The notes beneath the pieces were generated by a model. It was given only the letters and a program-made list of their open reading frames with translations, was not told the origin of the DNA and made no database searches. Both the position numbers and the translations under genes were made by a program. 57,574 bases of DNA from Acidimicrobiaceae bacterium (GTDB lineage Bacteria > Actinomycetota > Acidimicrobiia > Acidimicrobiales > RAAP-2), in contig PLZW01000003.1 in the NCBI GenBank assembly GCA_003153575.1, forward strand, positions 1 to 57,574, in the 5' to 3' direction. Below, one piece after another: positions 45,612 through 54,672 of this stretch; the stretch's first letter is position 1, and every line of letters starts with the position of its first letter.

Positions 45612-46480
45612 GCGCGCTGGTCGACGCCTGGCGGTCCCGGGGAGGCCACCGGGAGCTGCTGGGCCAACGGATCTTCGTCGTCGAGGTGCCGGCCACCGGG
45701 CGGGTGACCGCGCCGCCCCTCCTCGTCCTCCACGGCTTCCCCACCTCCTCGTTCGACTTCCACCGGGTCGTCGACGCGTTGGCCGTCGAGCGGCGCGTGG
45801 TGCTGTTCGACATGCTCGGCTACGGGCTGTCGGCCAAGCCGGACCGCTCCTACCGCCTGGTCGACCAGGCCGACCTGACCGCGGCCCTGGTGGCCGACCT
45901 CGGGATCGACCGGCTCGGATTGTTGACCCACGACATCGGCGACTCGGTCGGCGGCGAGCTCCTGGCCCGCCAACTCGAGGGCTCCTGGCCGGTCGAGGTC
46001 ACCGACCGGGCCCTGGCCAACGGCACCCTCTTCATGGACCTCGTGCAGCTGAGTGCGGGCCAGCAGTTCCTCGAGGCCCTGCCCGACGAGCGACTGGCGG
46101 CCGACGTGTTGACCCGCGACACCGTGGTCGCCGGACTGGTGGCCACGTTCAGCCCTGCGCACCAGGTGCCGGACGACGAAGTGGCGGCGGCCTGGGAGCT
46201 CATCGCGGCCGAGGACGGCGAGCGGCTGATGGCCCGCCACGCCCGGTACATCGACGAGCGCCGCCACCGCGAGCAGCGGTTCACTCCGCCGGTCGTCTCC
46301 CACCCCTCGCCGCTCACCGTGGTCTGGGGGACGGACGACCCGATCGCCGTCCCGGCCATGGCCGACCGCCTGGCCGCCGCCCGTCCGGACGCCCGGATCG
46401 TCCGGCTCGACGGCGTGGGCCACTACCCGATGGTGGAGGATCCGTTGCGGTTCGTGGCCGCGCTGTCCGGCCGGGGCTGA
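45608..46480 (+). CDS. Alpha/beta hydrolase, MEST/epoxide-hydrolase-like
   Basis: 290 residues from a GTG overlapping the dienelactone-hydrolase stop. LLVLHGFPTSSFDFHRV carries the oxyanion motif, and LLTHDIGDSVGGELLARQ puts Asp at the nucleophile position, as in epoxide hydrolases, dehalogenases and the MEST subgroup (THDxGD). The acid/His part is TVVWGTDDPIAV and GVGHYPMVEDP. Asp as nucleophile favours epoxide or haloalkane chemistry. The tight coupling with the dienelactone hydrolase suggests consecutive steps. Confidence 0.85.
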   Translation: MSALVDAWRSRGGHRELLGQRIFVVEVPATGRVTAPPLLVLHGFPTSSFDFHRVVDALAVERRVVLFDMLGYGLSAKPDRSYRLVDQADLTAALVADLGIDRLGLLTHDIGDSVGGELLARQLEGSWPVEVTDRALANGTLFMDLVQLSAGQQFLEALPDERLAADVLTRDTVVAGLVATFSPAHQVPDDEVAAAWELIAAEDGERLMARHARYIDERRHREQRFTPPVVSHPSPLTVVWGTDDPIAVPAMADRLAAARPDARIVRLDGVGHYPMVEDPLRFVAALSGRG

Positions 46481-46528
46481 CCACACGGTCGGCTCGCCGA
46501 CGGCGGCCGGGAGGTCGACGGCAGGACG

Positions 46529-47335
46529 TCAGGCGACGGCCAGCACCTCGCCGTGCAGCACGGCGAACCAGCCGTCGGGTGAGGCCGCCCACCGCCGCCA
46601 TGCCGCCCCGAACGATTCCAGCGCGTCCCGGTCGGCGATTCCGTGAGTCTCCAGCTGGGCGGCCAGGAACGAGCCGGGTGCGCTGAAGCGGTCGGCCCAC
46701 AGTCCTCCCCACCAATCCCGGTCCTGCGGCGTGGCGAAGCACCACACCGACGCGGTGGCGGTCACGTCCTCGAACCCGGCGGCATGGGCCCAGGCCAGCA
46801 AGTGCCGGGCGGCGTCCCAGTGGGCCCGGTTCACCCGGGTCAGCTCCCCGTAGGCGGCGATGGCCCGGGAGAGGTCCGGCTCGGCCGGCGCGAACGTGAA
46901 GCTCGGGTAGTCGCCGTCGCGGGCCGCCACCAGGCCACCGGGCCGACAGACACGCCGCATCTCGACCAGGGCGGCCACCGGCTCAGCCACGTGCTGGAGC
47001 ACCTGGTGGGCGTGGACCACGTCGAACGAGTCGTCGGCGAACGGCAGGGCGAACAGGTCGGCCACCTCGAAGGCCACCGTCAGGTTGTCGTCCGCCGCCG
47101 TGGCGCGGGCCTGGTCCAGCACGTCGGCGGACGCGTCGACGCCGACGACGCGGCCGGGGGCCACCTCCCGGGCCAGGTCGCAGGTGATGGTGCCCGGACC
47201 GCACCCCACGTCCAGCAGGTCCAGGCCCGGGGCCAGGTGGGGGAGGAGATAGGCGGCCGAGTTGGCGGCGGTCCGCCACCGGTGGGAGCGCAGCACGCTG
47301 TCATCGTGGCCGTGGGTGTAGACGGTGTCGGGCAT
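46529..47335 (-). CDS. Class I SAM-dependent methyltransferase
   Basis: 268 residues from the ATG at 47335; the longer frame runs into the LysR promoter. SAM motif LLDVGCGPGTITCDLA near residue 60, VVGVDASADVLDQARA, DSFDVVHAHQVLQHV and RRVCRPGGLVAARDGDYPSF are all present. The C-terminal WWGGLWADRFSAPGSFLAAQ helix is typical of UbiE/Coq5-like actinobacterial methyltransferases that often act on small molecules. Substrate unknown. Divergent from the LysR gene, which probably regulates it. Confidence 0.85.
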   Translation of the reverse strand: MPDTVYTHGHDDSVLRSHRWRTAANSAAYLLPHLAPGLDLLDVGCGPGTITCDLAREVAPGRVVGVDASADVLDQARATAADDNLTVAFEVADLFALPFADDSFDVVHAHQVLQHVAEPVAALVEMRRVCRPGGLVAARDGDYPSFTFAPAEPDLSRAIAAYGELTRVNRAHWDAARHLLAWAHAAGFEDVTATASVWCFATPQDRDWWGGLWADRFSAPGSFLAAQLETHGIADRDALESFGAAWRRWAASPDGWFAVLHGEVLAVA

Positions 47336-47392
47336 CTCCCCAGCATGGGCCAGGTGCCATGCATTGGCAACACACACTGTTGAACCGTTGAC

Positions 47393-47407
47393 ATAAGCTG
47401 TCCTTAT
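47393..47407. promoter_or_regulatory. Palindrome at the LysR start
   Basis: ATAAG (47393-47397) and CTTAT (47403-47407) are inverted with a 5-nt spacer in the 70-bp divergent region. The right arm overlaps the LysR ATG at 47406. A TTGACA lies at 47388. It could be an autoregulatory LysR site, but the overlap with the start codon is unusual. Confidence 0.35.
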
Positions 47408-48293
47408 GGCAACGGCCGAGTGGTTGCGCACCTTCGTGGCCATCTACCGCAGCGGGTCGGTGACCGAGGGGGCCGGCCTGCGGAGCCTGTCGCAGCCGGC
47501 GGCCAGCCAACAGCTGCGCTCCCTGGAGCGCTCGGTCGGGACCCCGCTGTTCGTCCGCAACCGCGACGGGGTCGACCCGACCCGGTCGGGACGGGAGCTG
47601 TACGTGGCGGTGGCCGACGCCCTCGACCGGCTGGAGCCCGTGCTCACCGGGCTCGACGGCGGCGCCCTTGCGCCATCGGCGCCGGCCCTCCGCTTCGGGT
47701 CGTCGGCCGAGTTCTTCGCCTATGGGGTCGTGCCCCACCTCGGACCGGAGGCCCCGGACCTGGCCGTCCGCTTCGGCACCGACATCGATCTCGTGGCCCT
47801 GTTGCACCACGGCGAACTCGACGTCGTGGTCACCACGACCGATCCCACGAGACGGGGCCTGGCACCCGTTCTGCTCGGGACCACCCGGTACACGCTGGTG
47901 GCCGCGCCGGACCGCGTGCCCGGGCCCGCGGCCGACCTGACCGAGCTCGGTCGCGCCCTGGTCGGGCGGGACTGGGTGGCCTACAGCGCCGAGCTGCCCC
48001 GCACCCGGAGGTTCTGGCAGACCTCGTTGGGTCGTCCGTTCGCCGGATCCCTCCGTCTGGTCGCCCCCGACCTGCGGGCCGTGGCCGGAGCCGTGGCCCG
48101 CGGGCTCGGGGTGAGCCTGCTCCCGGAGTACGCCTGTGCCGCCGGTCTCCGCTCGGGGGATCTGGTCGAGGTCTTTCCGGTCGGGGACGTGGTGCCCCCC
48201 GAGCCCTGGTTCGCCGTGACCCGCGAGGCCGACCTGGTCCGCGCCCAGGTGGCGGCGTTCGCCGGACGGCTCGATGTGCCCGGCGACGGCTGA
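47406..48293 (+). CDS. LysR-family transcriptional regulator
   Basis: 295 residues from the ATG at 47406. The N-terminal helix-turn-helix (WLRTFVAIYRSGSVTEGAG, then SQPAASQQLRSLERSVGTPLF) is standard LysR; the effector domain with RFGSSAEFFAYGVVPHLG and GRPFAGSLRLVAPDLRAVAG follows. Such regulators usually control a divergent gene in response to a small ligand. The divergent partner is the methyltransferase. The ligand is unknown. No obvious ribosome site precedes the ATG, in keeping with the palindrome there. Confidence 0.92.
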   Translation: MATAEWLRTFVAIYRSGSVTEGAGLRSLSQPAASQQLRSLERSVGTPLFVRNRDGVDPTRSGRELYVAVADALDRLEPVLTGLDGGALAPSAPALRFGSSAEFFAYGVVPHLGPEAPDLAVRFGTDIDLVALLHHGELDVVVTTTDPTRRGLAPVLLGTTRYTLVAAPDRVPGPAADLTELGRALVGRDWVAYSAELPRTRRFWQTSLGRPFAGSLRLVAPDLRAVAGAVARGLGVSLLPEYACAAGLRSGDLVEVFPVGDVVPPEPWFAVTREADLVRAQVAAFAGRLDVPGDG

Positions 48294-48300
48294 CGCGGCC

Positions 48301-48771
48301 TCAGCCAGACACGCCTCGGACGGGGCGTCCGTCCTCCAGGTAGACGGTGCGGTCGGCCCCGAGCCCCCGTGCCACCCGCCGGCCGACGGGCCCGCTCAGC
48401 AGCCCGTCCGCCTCGTCGGCCGTCGCCCACCGGGCGTCCTCGATCTCTTCCGCCTGGAGTACGAGGTGGGCGCGGAGGTCGGCATCGATCACACCGCAGT
48501 CGAAGAGGAACCGGAGGCCGCCCGGCCGCCGGGGGCGCGGCCGCAGGAAGTCGACGCACACCAGTCGCCCGGCGTCGACGACCAGCCCGGTCTCCTCCAC
48601 CACCTCCCGCCGGCACCCGTCCCACGGAGACTCGCCGTCCTCCTCGATCTGGCCACCGGGGATGGTCCAGCCCGACTTGTAGGTGGGCTTGAGGACCAGG
48701 ATCCGGCCGGACCCGTCGTGCAGCAGCGCGCCGGCCGACGCCGGGACCCGGGGGAGAACGAATTCGGTCAC
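48301..48771 (-). CDS. Nudix hydrolase
   Basis: 156 residues from the GTG at 48771, the best of three possible starts. The Nudix box is complete: GGQIEEDGESPWDGCRRE followed by VVEETGL, matching Gx5Ex7REUxEExGU. It is preceded by LHDGSGRILVLKPTYKSGW. It would hydrolyse a nucleoside diphosphate linked to another group; the substrate is not evident. The acyl-CoA synthetase lies 28 bp upstream on the same strand, so they may share a transcript. Confidence 0.9.
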   Translation of the reverse strand: MTEFVLPRVPASAGALLHDGSGRILVLKPTYKSGWTIPGGQIEEDGESPWDGCRREVVEETGLVVDAGRLVCVDFLRPRPRRPGGLRFLFDCGVIDADLRAHLVLQAEEIEDARWATADEADGLLSGPVGRRVARGLGADRTVYLEDGRPVRGVSG

Positions 48772-48799
48772 CGTCCCATCATCACCGATCCGCACGGGG

Positions 48800-50425
48800 C
48801 TAGCCCGTCGTGAGCGATCCCTCCAAGGCGGCGACGGCGACATCCTTCGCCCAGCGGTAGTCGGGCTTGCCCGACGGCGAGCGCCGCACGGCGTCCACGA
48901 ACACGGCCTCACGGGGGAGCTTGTAACCGGCCAGGTGGGCGCGGCAGTGGTCGCGCAGCCCCTCGAGGTCCGGCGGCGTGGCCAGCCCGTTCCGCAGCTG
49001 GACCACGGCGGTCACCTGGGAGCCCCAGCGTTCGCTGGGGGTACCCACGACGATGGCGTCGAAGACCGCCGGGTGGCTCTTCAGCGCCTTCTCCACCTCT
49101 TCGGGGAAGATCTTCTCGCCGCCGGAGTTGATGGAAACCGACCCGCGGCCGTAGACGGCGATGGTCCCGTCCTCGAGCAGCTTGGCCATGTCGCCGGGCA
49201 CCGCATACCGGACGCCGTCGACCACGGGGAACGTGGCCGCCGTCTTGGCCTCGTCCTTGTAGTAGCCGAGCGGGATGTGCCCGCTCGTGGCGAGCATCCC
49301 CATCCGGCCGTCCCCCGGCGCGCACAGCGTGCCGTCGTCCCCGATCACCACGTTGCCCGGCCCCATCTGGAACACCGGTGCACCGTCACCGTTCTGGCCC
49401 ACCAGGCTGCCCTGGCCGCCCGTCTCCGACGCCCCGAACCCGTCCATGACGATGACGTGGGGAAGCAGCGTGCCGAGTGCCGCCTTCATCGACGGCGACA
49501 GGATGGCGCCGCCCGACCCGTAGACCAGGAGCTTCGACAGGTCGTGGCGGTCGGTGCCGACCTCTTCCAGGTGGTCGATGAGCGGGCGGGCGTAGGCGTC
49601 ACCGATGGTCATGACGACCCGCACCTCCTCCTCCTCCATGACCCGCATGGCGAAGTCGGGGTCGAACCCGAGGTCCCGGATGAGCACGTTGTACGTGCCC
49701 GAGAGCAGGGCGGAGAAGGCGATCCACCATCCGCCCCCGTGCATCAGCGGGCACAGGGTCAGCGCGCCCGGGATCGGGTAGTCGGCCGCCGCCCGGGCGG
49801 CCACGTCACCGAGGTCGGCCACCGGGGCGATGCCGAGGGCCGGGTTGCCGCCCCCACCCACCACCGACAGGTAGATGTCCTCGTGGCGCCACATCACCCC
49901 CTTGGGCATGCCGGTCGTCCCCCCGGTCCACAGTCCGTACAGGTCGTCGGGGCCCCGGCCCGCGACCTCGGGCCGGGTGGCGGGTCGGGCCGACAGCAGT
50001 GTCTCGTAGCGGTCGTCGGCCACCACCACCGGGCAGTCCCGCTCCATCCCCTTGGCCGCCCGCTCGGCCCTGATCTCGAGGTCGGGCTCGGTCACCACCA
50101 ACCGGAGGTCGGCGTTGTCGAACAGGTATCCGAGCTCCTCGTCGACGTAGCGGAAGTTCACGTTGACGGGCACGGCCCGGACCTTGAAGGCGGCCAGGGT
50201 GGCCTCCACGAACTGGTTGCCGTCGTAGAGGTGGCAGCCGATGTGGTCGCCGGGACCGATGCCTTGGTCGAGGAAGGCGTGGGCCAGCCGGTTGGCCCGG
50301 GCGTCGAGCTCGGCGAAGGTCAGGCGTACCTCGTCGCCCGCCGTCGACCGCACGACCAGAGCCGGCGCGTCGGGCGTGGTGTCGACGACGGTCTCGAAGA
50401 TGTCGGCGAAGTTCAGACCGGCCAT
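48800..50425 (-). CDS. Acyl-CoA synthetase (AMP-binding, FadD-like)
   Basis: 541 residues from the ATG at 50425, preceded by GGGGGGAG. ATP motif LWTGGTTGMPKGVMW, later GFGASETGGQGSLVG and YGRGSVSINSGGEKIFPEEV, and the C-terminal catalytic Lys in RSPSGKPDYRWAK. It activates a carboxylic acid via an acyl-adenylate and then to the CoA thioester. Closest in style to actinobacterial FadD-type enzymes acting on steroid or long-chain acids. The acid cannot be chosen from sequence. Possibly transcribed with the Nudix gene. Confidence 0.92.
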   Translation of the reverse strand: MAGLNFADIFETVVDTTPDAPALVVRSTAGDEVRLTFAELDARANRLAHAFLDQGIGPGDHIGCHLYDGNQFVEATLAAFKVRAVPVNVNFRYVDEELGYLFDNADLRLVVTEPDLEIRAERAAKGMERDCPVVVADDRYETLLSARPATRPEVAGRGPDDLYGLWTGGTTGMPKGVMWRHEDIYLSVVGGGGNPALGIAPVADLGDVAARAAADYPIPGALTLCPLMHGGGWWIAFSALLSGTYNVLIRDLGFDPDFAMRVMEEEEVRVVMTIGDAYARPLIDHLEEVGTDRHDLSKLLVYGSGGAILSPSMKAALGTLLPHVIVMDGFGASETGGQGSLVGQNGDGAPVFQMGPGNVVIGDDGTLCAPGDGRMGMLATSGHIPLGYYKDEAKTAATFPVVDGVRYAVPGDMAKLLEDGTIAVYGRGSVSINSGGEKIFPEEVEKALKSHPAVFDAIVVGTPSERWGSQVTAVVQLRNGLATPPDLEGLRDHCRAHLAGYKLPREAVFVDAVRRSPSGKPDYRWAKDVAVAALEGSLTTG

Positions 50426-50488
50426 GCTCCCCCCGGGTTCACGTGTGCACTCCAACGTACCGCGCCGGCTGGGGCCCGGTCCGGTCGT

Positions 50489-51715
50489 TCAGATCAGTGT
50501 GAGCTCGACCGGCCCGCCGTCGGACACCATGGCACCCACCACCGCGCCGGGCACGCCGAGCGACCGGTTGGGGACCGAGTGCCGTAACCGGTGCCGGCCG
50601 ATCTCACGGCCGCTCTGGCGGGCCACCACCAGGCGCCGGTCGGTGAACGCCGCCGTGCGGAGCAGGAGCCGGTCCGGCAGATCGTCCGGGTCGACCAGGG
50701 CCGGCACCACCGAGACCAACGGCGGGGCCACGGTGAGGAGCGAACCCACGGCCGGGCGCACGGTCGCCCGCTGGAAGGTCTCGGCCAGCCGGCGACCGGC
50801 GGCCCGGCCGCCGAGCGCGGCCAGACCGGCCGTCTCCCCCGGATGGACCAGGTTGCCGGCGGCCAGGATCCCGGGGCGCGACGTCCGACCCCACCCGTCG
50901 GTGCGCGGCCCCAGCGTGGCGGGGTCGGTGACCACCCCGCCACGTCGGGCCAGCTCGTGGTCGGGCACCCACTCCCCGGTAAAGACGACGGTGTCGGCCG
51001 GGATCCGGTCGACGACCCCCGTCACCAGGTCCTCGACGTCGACGGCCTCGAGTCGCCCGTGTCCGTCCAGGGAGGCCACCCGGGACGAGGTGCGCAGCGG
51101 GACCCGGAGGCCGAGCCGGGTGGCCCAGGCGAAGGCCGGCACGGTCTGGTGGCGGGGCAGCGACGTGACCATGGCCACGGTCCTGACGCCGGCGTGGCGC
51201 AGGGTGAGGACGGCCGAGTAGGCGACGTGCTCCGCACCCACCACCACCGCCCGTCGGCCGACGGGCAGGCCGGCCAGCAGGACCCACTGCTGCAGCTGGC
51301 CGGTGGTGAACACCCCGGCCGGGCGGTCGCCCGGAACCAGGCGCGCCGACCGGGGCCGCTCGCGGGCGCCGGTTGCCAGCAGGACGGCCCGGGGCCGGAC
51401 GACGTCGATGCCGTCGGGACCGACCAGGGTGGCCGATCCGTCCGCTCCCACCTCGGCGACGGTGGTCGACAGCCGGATGCGGACACCGGCACCGGCGGCC
51501 CGGTCGGCCAGGCGGCGGGCATAGGCGGGGCCGGTCATGGCCCTATGCAGGTCCTGCACGCCGAACCCGGTGTGGTCGCAGTGGCGGGGTATGCCGCCGG
51601 CCGACGCCTCGCGGTCGACCACCAGGACACCGGTGACCCCGCGGACCGCCAGTTCGTGGGCGGCCGACAGCCCGGCGGGGCCGGCCCCCACCACCAGGAC
51701 GGCGGGGTCGCTCAC
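50489..51715 (-). CDS. FAD-dependent oxidoreductase of the glycerol operon
   Basis: 408 residues from a GTG overlapping the preceding stop (GTGA). N-terminal FAD loop VLVVGAGPAGLSAAHEL, ATGARERPRSARLVPGDRP (FAD), and VVVGAEHVAYSAVLTL as the second nucleotide site, as in the nitrite-reductase-like/pyridine-nucleotide-disulfide group. The last 70 residues (RLLLRTAAFTDRRLVVARQS to the end) form an extra beta-rich tail that I do not recognise. Homologous genes follow GlpA-like dehydrogenases in other glp operons and probably pass electrons from glycerol 3-phosphate oxidation. The DUF1667 gene that often completes such operons is absent. Confidence 0.85.
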   Translation of the reverse strand: MSDPAVLVVGAGPAGLSAAHELAVRGVTGVLVVDREASAGGIPRHCDHTGFGVQDLHRAMTGPAYARRLADRAAGAGVRIRLSTTVAEVGADGSATLVGPDGIDVVRPRAVLLATGARERPRSARLVPGDRPAGVFTTGQLQQWVLLAGLPVGRRAVVVGAEHVAYSAVLTLRHAGVRTVAMVTSLPRHQTVPAFAWATRLGLRVPLRTSSRVASLDGHGRLEAVDVEDLVTGVVDRIPADTVVFTGEWVPDHELARRGGVVTDPATLGPRTDGWGRTSRPGILAAGNLVHPGETAGLAALGGRAAGRRLAETFQRATVRPAVGSLLTVAPPLVSVVPALVDPDDLPDRLLLRTAAFTDRRLVVARQSGREIGRHRLRHSVPNRSLGVPGAVVGAMVSDGGPVELTLI

Positions 51716-53133
51716 CGCGGCACCCGGGTCAGGGTGGTGGCCCTGGTGCCGGTCTCGGCCGCCACCAGGGCCACCACCTCGGCACCGCAGTAGAAGCCCT
51801 GGCACCGCCCGTTCATGGCCCGGGTGCGGCGCCGGACGCCTCCGAGATCGGTGGCCGGCACCGAAGCATGGCAGGCATCGCGGACCTCGCCCCGGCTCAC
51901 CTGCTCGCAGTGGCACAGCGCCGTCCCGTAGGCGGGGTCGGCGGCGATCCGGACGGGATCGCGCATCGGGCGGACCTGGCGCTCGCCCAATGGGGGCATC
52001 ACCGGTGGCGGGGTCGCCACCGGGCGTCCACTCCAGGTGGCGACGGCGCCGTCGAGCAGGCCGGCCACGTGCTCGGCCACGGCCATGGCCGACGTCAGGC
52101 CGGTCGACCGGATGCCGCCCACCGACACGAACCGCTGGTCGCCGTGGATGTGGATCTGGTAGCCGCCGGGCTCGGTGGCGGCGCGCAGTCCGGCATAGGT
52201 GGCCGTGACCTCCTCGGCGCCCAGGTCCGGCAGGATCCGTCGGCCGTCGGCCAGGAGCCGCGCCATCCCCTCCGCGGTCGTCGCCGTGTCGGTCCGGTCC
52301 TCCAGGTCCTCGGCCGTCGGCCCGAGGAGGACGTTCCCCCATGTCGTCGGCGAGACCAGAACCCCCTTGGACCTGGCGGTCGGCACCGGCAGCAGGATCC
52401 GGGTCAGGAGGCGACGGGCCAGCTTGTCGAACACGATCAGCTGGCCGCGCCGGGGGGTGACGGTGAAGTCCCGGTGACCGAGCATCTCGTCGATGCGGTC
52501 GGCGCCGAGACCGGCGGCGTTCACCAGCCACCGGGCCCGCACCACGTCGTCGGGCGTCCGGACCTCGAGACCCTCGTCCCCGACGTCCAGGCCGACTACC
52601 GGTGTGCCCAGCCGCAGCACGGTGCCGATGCCCACCGCCTCGGTGGCGAAGGCCAGGGTGACCGACCACGGGTCGATGACCCACTCGCCGGGCACCGACA
52701 CCCCCGACCGCGCCGCTGGACCGAGGTGGGGCTCGCGGGCTCGCACCTCCTCGGCACCGACGAGGACGACGTCGGCGCAACCGTTGGCCGCGGCTTTGTC
52801 CACCAGCGACGGGAGCCTCGCCTCCTGCTCGTCGTCCCAGGCCACCAGCAGGGCGCCGGTCGGCTCGACGGCGATGCCGGCCGCGGCGGCGTAGTCGGCC
52901 AGGAGCGAGCGCCCCCGCACCACCAATTGGGACTCGAGCGACCCCGGCTCGGTGTCGAACCCGGTGTGCAGGATGGCCGTGTTGGCCTTGGAGGTGCCGT
53001 CGCCCACGTCGACGGCCCGGTCGAGCACCACCACCGAGGCGCCGGCCCGGGCCAGGTGCCGGGCGATGGCACAGCCGACCACCCCCGCACCCACCACGGC
53101 CACGTCGAACTCCACGTCGCCGCCGGGGTGCAC
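51712..53133 (-). CDS. Glycerol-3-phosphate dehydrogenase, GlpA-like, with BFD-type [2Fe-2S] domain
   Basis: 473 residues, 3 bp after glpK; GTG 53133 is used, and GTG 53115 is possible. FAD motif DVAVVGAGVVGCAIARHLAR near residue 10-30, then VDVGDGTSKANTAILHTGFD and GLRAATEPGGYQIHI, as in GlpA/GlpD/GlpO proteins. The C-terminal 67 residues hold Cys407, Cys409, Cys444 and Cys449 (CHCEQVSRGE ... GRCQGFYC), a BFD-type [2Fe-2S] site. It oxidises glycerol 3-phosphate to dihydroxyacetone phosphate. A GlpA-type iron-sulfur form suggests electron transfer to the following FAD protein rather than directly to O2. Confidence 0.9.
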   Translation of the reverse strand: MHPGGDVEFDVAVVGAGVVGCAIARHLARAGASVVVLDRAVDVGDGTSKANTAILHTGFDTEPGSLESQLVVRGRSLLADYAAAAGIAVEPTGALLVAWDDEQEARLPSLVDKAAANGCADVVLVGAEEVRAREPHLGPAARSGVSVPGEWVIDPWSVTLAFATEAVGIGTVLRLGTPVVGLDVGDEGLEVRTPDDVVRARWLVNAAGLGADRIDEMLGHRDFTVTPRRGQLIVFDKLARRLLTRILLPVPTARSKGVLVSPTTWGNVLLGPTAEDLEDRTDTATTAEGMARLLADGRRILPDLGAEEVTATYAGLRAATEPGGYQIHIHGDQRFVSVGGIRSTGLTSAMAVAEHVAGLLDGAVATWSGRPVATPPPVMPPLGERQVRPMRDPVRIAADPAYGTALCHCEQVSRGEVRDACHASVPATDLGGVRRRTRAMNGRCQGFYCGAEVVALVAAETGTRATTLTRVPR

Positions 53134-53136
53134 CCC

Positions 53137-54570
53137 TCAGTCCCGACCGGAGGCCGCGATGGCGCGTTCGGCCGCCGCTGAGAACCGGGCCAGTCGCTCG
53201 GCCGCCTGGTCGGCGCCCATCCGCGGCTCGTACCGGGCGGCCGGTGCCGGGCCCGCCACCTCGGGAGCCTTCCCGGTGGGATCCAGCCCGAGCCGGGCCA
53301 GGGCGGCGACGCCCAGGGCTGTGGCGTGGGGGGAGGCGAACACCTCGATGGGGACCTGGAGCAGGTCGGCCTGGTGCTGCATGAGGAACGAGGAGCGGGA
53401 GAGCCCCCCGTCGACGCGCAGTTCGAGCAGGGGCCCACCGAGGTCGTCGGCCGCGGCGGCGGCCAACAGCGCGACCTGGGCGGCGAGGCCCTCGAGCGTC
53501 GCCCGCACCACATGGGCCGGCGAGGTGTGGAGGTCGAGGCCCTCCACGGTGCCGGTAGCCGACGGGCACCAGTGGGGGGCACCCAGACCGGCCAGCGCAG
53601 GCACCATGGTGACCCCCGACGTGCCGTCGACGCTGGTGGCCACCGCGTCGAGGTCCTCGACGGTGCGCAGCAGTCCCATGGAGATGAGCCACGAGACGGC
53701 CGCTCCCGCCGTGTAGCTCTGGCCGTCGAGGCAGTAGGAGGCCGAACCGGGCACGTCCCAGGCCACCGAGGCCGACAGCCCGTGGGTCGACCGGCGCGGC
53801 TCGGCGCCGGTCGTCACCAGGAGGAAGGCGCCCGTCCCGTACGTGCACTTGGCCTGCCCGGTCGCCAGGCACCCCTCGCCGACCAGGGCGGCCTGCTGGT
53901 CGACGGCCAGGCCGGTCACCGGCAGTGCGGGCCCGAAGGCGGCCGTCGTCCCGATCGGCGTGGCGCACCCCACCACCTCGGGCAGGTCGGCGGACTCCAG
54001 GCCGAAGATCTCCACCGCTTCGTCCGACCAGTCGCGGGTGTCGAGGTCCAGCAGCATGGAGCGCGACGCGGTGGTGGCGTCGGTCACGAACCCGCCGGTC
54101 AGTGCATGGAGCAACCAGGTGTCGGTGGTGGTCACGACCCCGTCGGTGGTCCGGTGCCGGCGGAGCCACGCCAGCTTCGGTGCCGAGAAGTACGGGTCGA
54201 GCGGTAGGCCGGAGATGGCGGCCAGCCGGTCGCCGTGTCCGGTGAGCGCGTCGGTCACCGACGTGGCCCGGCGGTCCTGCCACGACAGGGCCGTCGTCAA
54301 CGGGCGTCCGGTGGCGCGGTCCCAGGCCAGGACCGTCTCGCCCTGATTGGCGAAGCCGATCCCGTGGACCACGACGCCCGCCTGGGCGATGGCGGCGCGG
54401 CCGGCGGCCATGACCGACGCCAACAGTTCGCCGGGGTCCTGCTCGACGGCGCCGTCCCCGGGTGTGCTCGGGTGGACGGGGCACTCGGCCACACTCAGGA
54501 TCGTGCCGTCATCGGACACGACCAGTGCTTTGGTGGCCGACGTCCCCTGGTCGACGGCCAGGATGTTCAT
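53137..54570 (-). CDS. glpK: Glycerol kinase (FGGY family)
   Basis: 477 residues. DQGTSATKALVVSDDG at the N-terminus, then GIGFANQGETVLAWDRATGRPL, TALSWQDRRA, AVDQQAALVGEGCLATGQAKCTYGTGAFLL and GLGAPHW are FGGY glycerol-kinase features. It phosphorylates glycerol to glycerol 3-phosphate in the cytosol. Length is slightly under the usual 495-500. First gene of the glp operon: glpK, then the dehydrogenase, then the second FAD protein, all with 0-4-bp junctions. It could be a related FGGY sugar kinase, but the context favours glycerol. Confidence 0.9.
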   Translation of the reverse strand: MNILAVDQGTSATKALVVSDDGTILSVAECPVHPSTPGDGAVEQDPGELLASVMAAGRAAIAQAGVVVHGIGFANQGETVLAWDRATGRPLTTALSWQDRRATSVTDALTGHGDRLAAISGLPLDPYFSAPKLAWLRRHRTTDGVVTTTDTWLLHALTGGFVTDATTASRSMLLDLDTRDWSDEAVEIFGLESADLPEVVGCATPIGTTAAFGPALPVTGLAVDQQAALVGEGCLATGQAKCTYGTGAFLLVTTGAEPRRSTHGLSASVAWDVPGSASYCLDGQSYTAGAAVSWLISMGLLRTVEDLDAVATSVDGTSGVTMVPALAGLGAPHWCPSATGTVEGLDLHTSPAHVVRATLEGLAAQVALLAAAAADDLGGPLLELRVDGGLSRSSFLMQHQADLLQVPIEVFASPHATALGVAALARLGLDPTGKAPEVAGPAPAARYEPRMGADQAAERLARFSAAAERAIAASGRD

Positions 54571-54655
54571 GGTCGACAGACCCGTCGAGCCACCGGCGTG
54601 TCGTCCACCCGGGCAACGCTAGCCATCTGGGGGCGCGACCGGGCCCCGATGCTGA

Positions 54656-54672
54656 CGGGTCGGCTAGACCCG
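54656..54672. terminator. Hairpin at the dnaB 3' end
   Basis: CGGGTC (54656-54661) and GACCCG (54667-54672) pair around a 5-nt loop containing the dnaB stop codon. It is short and without a T-run. The rest of 54571-54663 shows nothing further. Confidence 0.35.

Noticed and set aside
50489..54484. A 1331-codon open frame on the minus strand spanning the glycerol operon
   Set aside because: Only its last 408 codons resemble a protein; the rest is antisense-like or out-of-frame reading of the GlpA-like gene and glpK, rich in Arg/Gly/Pro as expected for high-G+C shadow frames.
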